Source: DASPTT01 sp035623275 (GTDB lineage: Bacteria; Actinomycetota; Acidimicrobiia; Acidimicrobiales; UBA8190). From it: a stretch of 10,283 nucleotides of DNA. Positions 5,529-10,283 of this stretch are shown here, piece after piece. A program made the translations under genes and the position numbers. The notes below the pieces were generated by a model. It made no database searches, was not told where the DNA came from, and saw only the letters and a program-made list of their open reading frames with translations. The first letter of the stretch is position 1. Each line of letters begins with the position of its first letter. The stretch lies in contig DASPTT010000111.1 in NCBI GenBank assembly GCA_035623275.1, positions 1 to 10,283 on the forward strand. The letters are read 5' to 3'.

Positions 5529-6614
5529 GTGCGGATCGTGGTGGACGGCATCGGCGCGGGTGCCGGATCGAGCGCAGCGGTGATCCTCGAGCACATGCTC
5601 GAGGGATGGCAGGGCCTCGGCGGCGACGAGCTCCACGTCGTCCTCGACCCCACCAGCCGCGTGGCGGTGCCGGCCGGTGTGGACGTCGAGCACGTCGACA
5701 CTACTCGGCAGACCGAGTTGCGTCGCATCCGGGCGCAGACCTTCGTCGTCCCGCGTGTGTGCAGGGCGGTCGGCGCCGACGCCATGGTCGGGTTGCTGCC
5801 GTCGGCGACGGTCGCGCCGCTGCCGTGCCCACGTCTCGTGATCGCCTACGACATGCGCCACGAGCTGCTTCCCGAGCAGTTCTCGTTCAAGCAGCGCTGG
5901 CTGAAGAAGATCTCCTACGGCATCGGCTGGCGCCAGGCCGACGCCATCGCCTGCATCACGGAGCGCACCAAGCGCGATCTGCTCGCGCCTCGGCCCTGGT
6001 TGCGCGACCACCGCATCGGGATCGCGCCGCTCGGGTCCGACCATGTCGGCACGTGGCCGACCGTCCCCATCGACGAGCCCTACGCGGTCGCCTTCGGCCA
6101 GTACGGCAACAAGAACGTCGACATGGTCATCGACGCGTGGGGGGTGCTGCGCGACCGCGGCGAGGCGATGCCCATCAAGCTGATCGGCATGCCCGATGCC
6201 GCCCGCGCCACGGCGGAGGCGCACATCGGCCGGCTGGGGCTCGGCGAGCTGGTGGAGCCCGTCGGCTGGCTCTTCGGCGAGGACCTCCAGCGCTGCTTCG
6301 CCTCGGCGGGGCTCTTCGTCTTCCCGTCGGACTTCGAGGGGTTCGGCATCCCGGCGGTGGAGGCCATGCGCCTCCGCATCCCCTTGGTGATCAGCCCCGA
6401 GGACGCGCTCTTGGAGGTCACCGACGGGCACGCCACGGTCATGGAGGGGTGGGGTCCGGAGCCCTTGGCCGACGCCGTGGTGCGAGCCCGGTGCACGGCC
6501 CCGGAGCGGCTCGACGCCGCGCGTGCGAGGGCGGAGGAGTTCACGTGGCGCCGGATGGCCGAGTCCATCCGCTCGCTGGCCGATCAGGCCATCGCCGCCC
6601 GCCGAACGCCCTGA
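5529..6614 (+). CDS. Glycosyltransferase family 4 (GT-B fold)
   Basis: A 361-residue retaining glycosyltransferase of the GT4 type, predicted to move a sugar from a nucleotide donor to a growing glycan at the cytoplasmic face of the membrane. The N-terminal Rossmann domain begins MRIVVDGIGAGAGSS. The hinge/donor domain starts near YAVAFGQYGNKNVDMVIDAW (about 185-204). The donor-binding EX7E motif is FPSDFEGFGIPAVEAM (E270 and E278). GWLFGEDLQRCFASA (about 247-260) is the usual segment before it. The start is the GTG at 5529, the first start in frame that fits the family N-terminus; the AAGG at 5509-5512 is too far away. GACAAT (5518-5523) could be a -10 for a leaderless transcript, but this is weak. 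It is divergent from the epimerase gene, so the two probably serve one glycan. It ends 14 bases before the convergent GH16 gene. Confidence 0.88.
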   Translation: MRIVVDGIGAGAGSSAAVILEHMLEGWQGLGGDELHVVLDPTSRVAVPAGVDVEHVDTTRQTELRRIRAQTFVVPRVCRAVGADAMVGLLPSATVAPLPCPRLVIAYDMRHELLPEQFSFKQRWLKKISYGIGWRQADAIACITERTKRDLLAPRPWLRDHRIGIAPLGSDHVGTWPTVPIDEPYAVAFGQYGNKNVDMVIDAWGVLRDRGEAMPIKLIGMPDAARATAEAHIGRLGLGELVEPVGWLFGEDLQRCFASAGLFVFPSDFEGFGIPAVEAMRLRIPLVISPEDALLEVTDGHATVMEGWGPEPLADAVVRARCTAPERLDAARARAEEFTWRRMAESIRSLADQAIAARRTP

Positions 6615-6628
6615 CGCGGTTCGCGGCA

Positions 6629-7606
6629 TCACTGGGCCGTCCACACCCGCACGAACTGGACCTCGGTGGTCGCTGGCAACGGTGTCGTGCCCGGGTCGAA
6701 GGCGTTGGGCCCCATGCCAAGGGCCTGGGTCAGGTTGATGAAGAAGGGCTGGTCGAAGGGTTCCGGGTGCTGCAGCGGCCGCGAGGGCACCCAGTTGTCC
6801 ACCAGGCACGTGCTGCCGTTCACGAAGATGGTGATGGTCGAGGGCGTCCACTCGGCGACGTAGTCGTTGAACGCACCCGGGTTCATCGTGCAGTTGCTCG
6901 TGACGATGTTCGTGTTCGTCGCCGGGTCCGCCGTCTGGTGGCGGTAGCGGTAGTGGATGTAGGGCGTCACCGTGTCCGGGAATCTGCTGTAGGTCTCGGC
7001 GATGTCGATCTCGCCGGAGTTCGGCCATCGCCCATAGGTCTTCTGAGTCACCGGGAAGAGCCAGAACGACGATTGGAGCCCGGCGACGGTGGCGTCGGGC
7101 ACCTTGGCCATCACCTCGAAACGGCCGTAGGTCTGGCTGAACATGCCCACCGTGGCGATGGTGCCGCTCGTGTAGGTGGTGCGGAAGCTGCCGCGGGGCC
7201 CCTTGCAGTCGAAGGGCTGCGACTCCTGCCGTACGGTGAGGCTCAGATAGCCGTTGCCGACCGAGATGTTGTTGGGACTGTCGACGTAACAGGCCGTCCT
7301 GCCGTAGGTGTAGCCGGAGCCGGCGGTGGTCACCGGGGCCCACTGCGCCGAGTTCAGCGACGTGCCGCTGAACTCGGAGTCGAACGTGCATACCCAGGTC
7401 ACGGCGCCTTCGACCAGGGTGCTGCATCCCGTCGTCCCGCCCGACACGGCGGGTGTCGCCACGGCGCGGTCGTGGACCCCGTCGGTCGTGGTCCCCGGCG
7501 ACGCCAGCCCGTGGCGTCCGGCGGCGACGCTGGGCGACGCGCCGAGCACGAGGGTTGCGCCGAGCGCGCCCGCGGCGACGGTCAACAGGTGACGATGCCT
7601 GGCCAT
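6629..7606 (-). CDS. Secreted GH16 family glycoside hydrolase
   Basis: A 325-residue exported glycoside hydrolase family 16 enzyme; family members cut or transglycosylate beta-1,3/1,4-glucans or galactans. The signal peptide is about 1-29 (MARHRHLL, hydrophobic run, then SVAAG). A short low-complexity spacer leads to the domain from FDSEFSGTSLNSAQW (about 75). The active-site motif is GEIDIAE: E199 should be the nucleophile, D201 the helper and E204 the acid/base. The six-residue ExDxxE form is the beta-bulge type found in laminarinase-like and agarase-like branches, not the ExDxE of lichenases. The substrate-binding strand FWLFPVTQKTYGRWPNS precedes it. Start: ATG at 7606 with GGAGG 9 bases upstream on its strand. 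The frame is open far upstream to 10258, but that part is antisense to other genes. It is divergent from a close paralogue (111-base gap) and convergent with the GT4 gene. Substrate unknown. Confidence 0.9.
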   Translation of the reverse strand: MARHRHLLTVAAGALGATLVLGASPSVAAGRHGLASPGTTTDGVHDRAVATPAVSGGTTGCSTLVEGAVTWVCTFDSEFSGTSLNSAQWAPVTTAGSGYTYGRTACYVDSPNNISVGNGYLSLTVRQESQPFDCKGPRGSFRTTYTSGTIATVGMFSQTYGRFEVMAKVPDATVAGLQSSFWLFPVTQKTYGRWPNSGEIDIAETYSRFPDTVTPYIHYRYRHQTADPATNTNIVTSNCTMNPGAFNDYVAEWTPSTITIFVNGSTCLVDNWVPSRPLQHPEPFDQPFFINLTQALGMGPNAFDPGTTPLPATTEVQFVRVWTAQ

Positions 7607-7705
7607 TGGTGAATGCCTCCGTCCGGGGTGGCCGCCGGTGTGCCGGGCACCGCCGCGCCCCGGTGCCGGGCAAGGGGGTGCCGACCGCACCCCGCACCCG
7701 ACTCG

Positions 7706-7711
7706 TAGAGT
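7706..7711 (+). promoter_or_regulatory. Probable -10 element (TAGAGT) of a leaderless GH16 lipoprotein transcript
   Basis: TAGAGT fits the actinobacterial -10 consensus TAnnnT and ends 6 bases before the ATG at 7718. Transcription would then start at or next to the A of the start codon, giving an mRNA without a 5' leader. This agrees with the absence of any Shine-Dalgarno sequence before this ATG. No clear -35 is visible. Confidence 0.5.
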
Positions 7712-7717
7712 TGCGCC

Positions 7718-8731
7718 ATGCAACGCAGCCGCAGGCGGACGGCGGCCGCCGTGTGCACCCTCGCCGTGGCCGCCGTGGCGGCCGTGCTCGCCGGCTGCTC
7801 GAGTCCCGGGACGACTTCGTCCGCCGGCTCCGCGTCGGTGCTCGTGCCGGGCACCGACGCCACCGGCGGCATGCCGACCGGCACGGGGTCGACCGGGACG
7901 GGCGGCCCGTGCGGCGGCCAGCCGACCGTGGTCGTCGACGGGAGCACCTGGGACTGCGTCTTCGACTCGGAGTTCAGCGGCACGTCGCTGAACTCGGCGC
8001 AGTGGGCGCCGGTGACGACGGCCGCATCGGGGTACACCGCGGGGCCGGTGGCCTGCTACGTGGACAGTCCCGCCAACATCTCCGTGGGGGGCGGCTACCT
8101 CAGCCTGACGGCCCGGGCCGAGTCCGCCCCGTTCACCTGCCACAGCCCCCTCGGCGACTTCTCCACCCAGTACACGAGCGGCACGGTGGCAACCGTGGGC
8201 CGCTTCAGCCTGACCTACGGGCGCGTGGACGTGCGGGCCAAGGTCCCGGCGACGGCCGTGCCCGGCCTGCAGTCGTCGTTCTGGCTCTTCCCGGCGACCC
8301 AGAAGGTGTACGGCCACTGGCCCACCTCCGGCGAGATCGACATCGCCGAGACCTACAGCCAATACCCGGGCGTGGCGATCCCCTACATCCACTACAGCTA
8401 CGACGCCTCCACGACGAACGCGTCGACGGACACCAACGTCGTCACCGCGTACGACTGCGCCATCGACCCCGACGCCTTCAACGACTACGTCGTCGAGTGG
8501 ACGACGAGCGCGATCACCATGGAGTACGACGGCCGGCGCTGCCTGGTCGACCACTGGGTCCCGGCGGCACCGCTCTCGCACCCCCAGCCCTTCGACCTGC
8601 CCTTCTTCCTCAACCTGACCCAGGCATTGGGGGTGGGCACGAACCGGTTCGACCCGTCGTCGACCCCGCTGCCCGCCACCACCGAGGTTCAGTACGTGCG
8701 CGTGTGGCAACAGGCCGGCGCCGGCCAGTAG
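7718..8731 (+). CDS. GH16 family glycoside hydrolase, lipoprotein
   Basis: A 337-residue GH16 enzyme closely related to its head-to-head neighbour: by hand alignment about 174 of 249 positions (70%) are identical over the catalytic domain. The N-terminus MQRSRRRTAA, a hydrophobic stretch and the lipobox VLAGC (C27) predict a lipoprotein held on the outer face of the membrane. A Gly/Thr/Ser-rich tether (about 28-65) follows. The GH16 domain starts at FDSEFSGTSLNSAQW (about 82). Its active-site motif is GEIDIAE (E206 nucleophile, D208, E211 acid/base), again the beta-bulge type. Differences from the paralogue cluster in the segments after the active site (about 215-245) and around 135-150, where substrate specificity could differ. 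The frame has no Shine-Dalgarno; TAGAGT just upstream suggests leaderless expression. The sulfotransferase gene follows on the same strand after 42 bases, so they may be co-transcribed. Confidence 0.9.
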   Translation: MQRSRRRTAAAVCTLAVAAVAAVLAGCSSPGTTSSAGSASVLVPGTDATGGMPTGTGSTGTGGPCGGQPTVVVDGSTWDCVFDSEFSGTSLNSAQWAPVTTAASGYTAGPVACYVDSPANISVGGGYLSLTARAESAPFTCHSPLGDFSTQYTSGTVATVGRFSLTYGRVDVRAKVPATAVPGLQSSFWLFPATQKVYGHWPTSGEIDIAETYSQYPGVAIPYIHYSYDASTTNASTDTNVVTAYDCAIDPDAFNDYVVEWTTSAITMEYDGRRCLVDHWVPAAPLSHPQPFDLPFFLNLTQALGVGTNRFDPSSTPLPATTEVQYVRVWQQAGAGQ

Positions 8732-8773
8732 GCATTTGCCGCTTCGTCGACCCGTCGAGTAACACTTTCGCCG

Positions 8774-9556
8774 ATGCCAGTGATCCGTCCCGCCGTGCGT
8801 CGGCTCGTGCCTGTCGACCTGCGCGCCCGGGTCCATTTCCGGCTCGTGGGCACGCCCGGTGTCTCGGCCCTCTTCACGCGGTTCGACCCCGCGATGCGCA
8901 TGACCCGCGTCACCCGTGGGACGCGGCTGGTCATCGACGGCTACCCGCGCTCGGGCAACACGTACGCGCGCGCCGCGTTCCTCTACGCCAACGGCCTCGA
9001 CTTCCCGCTCAGCACGCACCGCCACAGCGCGCAGTCGGTGAAGGAGGGGTTGCGGCGGGGCATCCCGGTGATCGTCCTCGTCCGCGATCCGCGCGCTGCG
9101 CTCGCCTCGGGCCTGCAGTACGAGCCGGGGTCGACGCCGAGGATGGCCATGAACGTGTACCGCTCGTTCTACGAGGGGGTGCTCCCGCGTGCGGACGAGG
9201 TCGTGATCGCGACGTTTGCCGAGGTCACGAGCGATTTCGGTCAGGTCGTCCGCCGGTGCAACGCGCGCTTTGGCACCGACTTCGTCCCCTACGAGCGGAC
9301 GGAGGAGGCCGAGGCCGAGGTCGTCCGGATGATCGACGAAGGGGCCAAGCTGGCGTTCAACCCCGAGGTCCTCGACCGGGTCACCGGTCGCCCGTCGTCG
9401 ACGCGGCGCTCGGCCGACGAGGTGCTCAGTGAGCTGACCCCCGCCGAGCAGGCGATGCTCGCCGAGCTCGGCCGGCTCTACGACGCGGTCATCGCCGAGC
9501 ACGACCGGCAGCTCGAAGCAGAGGCGGGGAGACGGCACGGCGAGGTGGGCACCTAG
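8774..9556 (+). CDS. Sulfotransferase family protein
   Basis: A 260-residue PAPS-dependent sulfotransferase-like protein, predicted to transfer sulfate from 3'-phosphoadenylyl sulfate to a hydroxyl group, here perhaps on a sugar. The 5'-phosphosulfate-binding loop is IDGYPRSGNTYARAAF (about 54-69), and the 3'-phosphate site is VIVLVRDPRAALASG (about 99-113). Both match the family, although the usual catalytic His between them is not obvious (His82 or His84 in STHRHSA are candidates). The C-terminal part has charged helices (TEEAEAEVVRMIDEGAKL and LTPAEQAMLAELGRLYD). No signal peptide or membrane segment is seen, so it should be cytoplasmic. Start: ATG at 8774, the first before conserved sequence; no good ribosome binding site is visible. 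Its stop overlaps the stop of the convergent methyltransferase by 4 bases. The acceptor is unknown; sulfation of the polysaccharide made by this locus is inferred. Confidence 0.84.
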   Translation: MPVIRPAVRRLVPVDLRARVHFRLVGTPGVSALFTRFDPAMRMTRVTRGTRLVIDGYPRSGNTYARAAFLYANGLDFPLSTHRHSAQSVKEGLRRGIPVIVLVRDPRAALASGLQYEPGSTPRMAMNVYRSFYEGVLPRADEVVIATFAEVTSDFGQVVRRCNARFGTDFVPYERTEEAEAEVVRMIDEGAKLAFNPEVLDRVTGRPSSTRRSADEVLSELTPAEQAMLAELGRLYDAVIAEHDRQLEAEAGRRHGEVGT

Positions 9557-10283
9557 GACGGGCGCCGCCGGGCGCAGATCACCAGCGCCGTCTGCAACGA
9601 CCTGGGGAGCCGGCGTTCGGTCACGAGCACCAGACGTGCCAGGCGCGGCGTGCGCCGGAGGTAGTGGTCGAGACCCGTGCGCGACGCCGCCGCCCACTCG
9701 AAGTCGTCGTCGAGCAGGGCCGCCAGGGCGCGACGCGTGTTCATCCGGTAGGCGGTGGGGAAGACGTCCATATCCGCGCGGCCCGGCTGCACGGTGTCGA
9801 TGATGCGGGCGTGCGACCGGTTGGGCACGAGCCGCGCCGCGAGCGACAGGAGCGAGCGCCGGTTGATGGTGCGAGCCAGGAAGACCCCGCCGGGCCGCAG
9901 GACGCGGGAGAGCTCCGACACGAACGCCGCAGGATCGGTCACGTGCTCGAGCACGAAGTCGCTCACCGCCAGGTCGACCGAAGCGTCCTGCAGGGGCCAG
10001 TGGCCGTCTTCGACGAGGCGGAACTCGTCGATGACCGGGTTCTGCTTGCCGGCGTCGTCGACGTCGAGGCCGATCACCCGGCGGCCCGCTCCCCGCAGGT
10101 CCTGCCAGGCGCCCGCGGGCTGCTCCCGGACCATCGCCCCCCGCCCGCACCCGACCTCGGCGATGAGCTGGGCGCGCGCGGCCAGGGCCTGGGCGGTGGT
10201 CAGGAACACGTGGGCGCTGTCCTGCGCCAGGATGCGGTCGTCGAAGAGCTCGTCCCACCCGACGGGCCGGTCGTCTTGCTCGG
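9553..10283 (-). CDS. Class I SAM-dependent methyltransferase (5' end outside the window)
   Basis: About 242 residues are visible. The frame is open to the right edge without a convincing start, so the N-terminus lies outside; an internal GTG at 10209 would cut off VGWDELFDDRILAQDSAHV, which reads as normal protein. SAM-binding motif I is IAEVGCGRG (visible residues about 40-48). The acidic end of strand 2 is GLDVDD (about 71-76). DFVLEHVTDP (about 108-117) and LSRVLRPGG (about 124-132) are the later motifs of the Methyltransf_11/UbiE-like group. After LARTINRRSLLSLAARLVPN, the variable C-terminal region probably sets the substrate. It is convergent with the sulfotransferase, their stop codons sharing CTAG at 9553-9556. 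Small-molecule, quinone or sugar substrates are all possible; the surroundings favour a glycan. Confidence 0.85.
   Translation of the reverse strand, partial: EQDDRPVGWDELFDDRILAQDSAHVFLTTAQALAARAQLIAEVGCGRGAMVREQPAGAWQDLRGAGRRVIGLDVDDAGKQNPVIDEFRLVEDGHWPLQDASVDLAVSDFVLEHVTDPAAFVSELSRVLRPGGVFLARTINRRSLLSLAARLVPNRSHARIIDTVQPGRADMDVFPTAYRMNTRRALAALLDDDFEWAAASRTGLDHYLRRTPRLARLVLVTERRLPRSLQTALVICARRRPS

Noticed and set aside
5439..7697. Long open frames on both strands over the glycosyltransferase and first GH16 gene (752 residues minus, 696 plus).
   Set aside because: They are out of frame with recognisable domains, have skewed Arg/Ala/Pro/Gly composition, and overlap genes with clear motifs.
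6629..10258. A single minus-strand open frame of 1209 residues spanning two GH16 genes, the sulfotransferase and the methyltransferase.
   Set aside because: Only the last 325 residues are a real protein. The rest is Arg/Gly/Pro/His-rich antisense of the plus-strand GH16 and sulfotransferase genes, kept open by high GC and by the inverted paralogue. The GGAGG and signal peptide place the start at 7606.

Overview
The window is high-GC DNA (very strong G/C preference at third codon positions) with GTG as well as ATG starts, LAXTG-type sorting, an F420-dependent Ddn-type reductase remnant and Ser/Thr/Pro-rich tethered envelope proteins. Together these point to an actinobacterium, perhaps an Acidimicrobiia-like lineage (the phylum is well supported, the class is a guess). 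No rRNA, CRISPR array or transposase was seen.

Left end (1-690): a Ddn/F420H2-dependent quinone reductase-family gene runs off the left edge on the minus strand and carries an apparent one-base frameshift. Next to it is the 3' part of a tRNA-Val(CAC) gene without its 5' half, as left by site-specific integration into a tRNA gene. A three-unit 9-bp tandem repeat and a small Cys/His protein gene follow.

Middle (1015-4321): an FkbM-type methyltransferase on the plus strand faces three minus-strand genes for envelope proteins. All three share one plan: a membrane segment or signal peptide, a Thr/Pro/Ser-rich linker and a small extracellular domain. One has a neocarzinostatin-like domain and a C-terminal LATTG sorting signal. 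The second has a six-cysteine C-terminal domain I cannot place firmly. The third has an unrecognised short domain.

Right part (4432-10283): this looks like a surface-glycan locus. An NAD-dependent sugar epimerase of the CDP-paratose/tyvelose epimerase type is divergent from a GT4 glycosyltransferase. Then come two GH16 glycoside hydrolase paralogues placed head to head (about 70% identical over the catalytic domain by hand count): one is a secreted protein, the other a lipoprotein with a probable leaderless start. A sulfotransferase follows, and a class I SAM methyltransferase, truncated by the right edge, ends convergently with it over a shared CTAG. The inferred theme is making, decorating (methyl, sulfate) and trimming an extracellular polysaccharide, next to proteins displayed on the same surface. 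No single gene here proves a new system. The features most worth following are the tethered GH16 pair beside the sulfotransferase, the trio of tethered proteins, and the tRNA scar.
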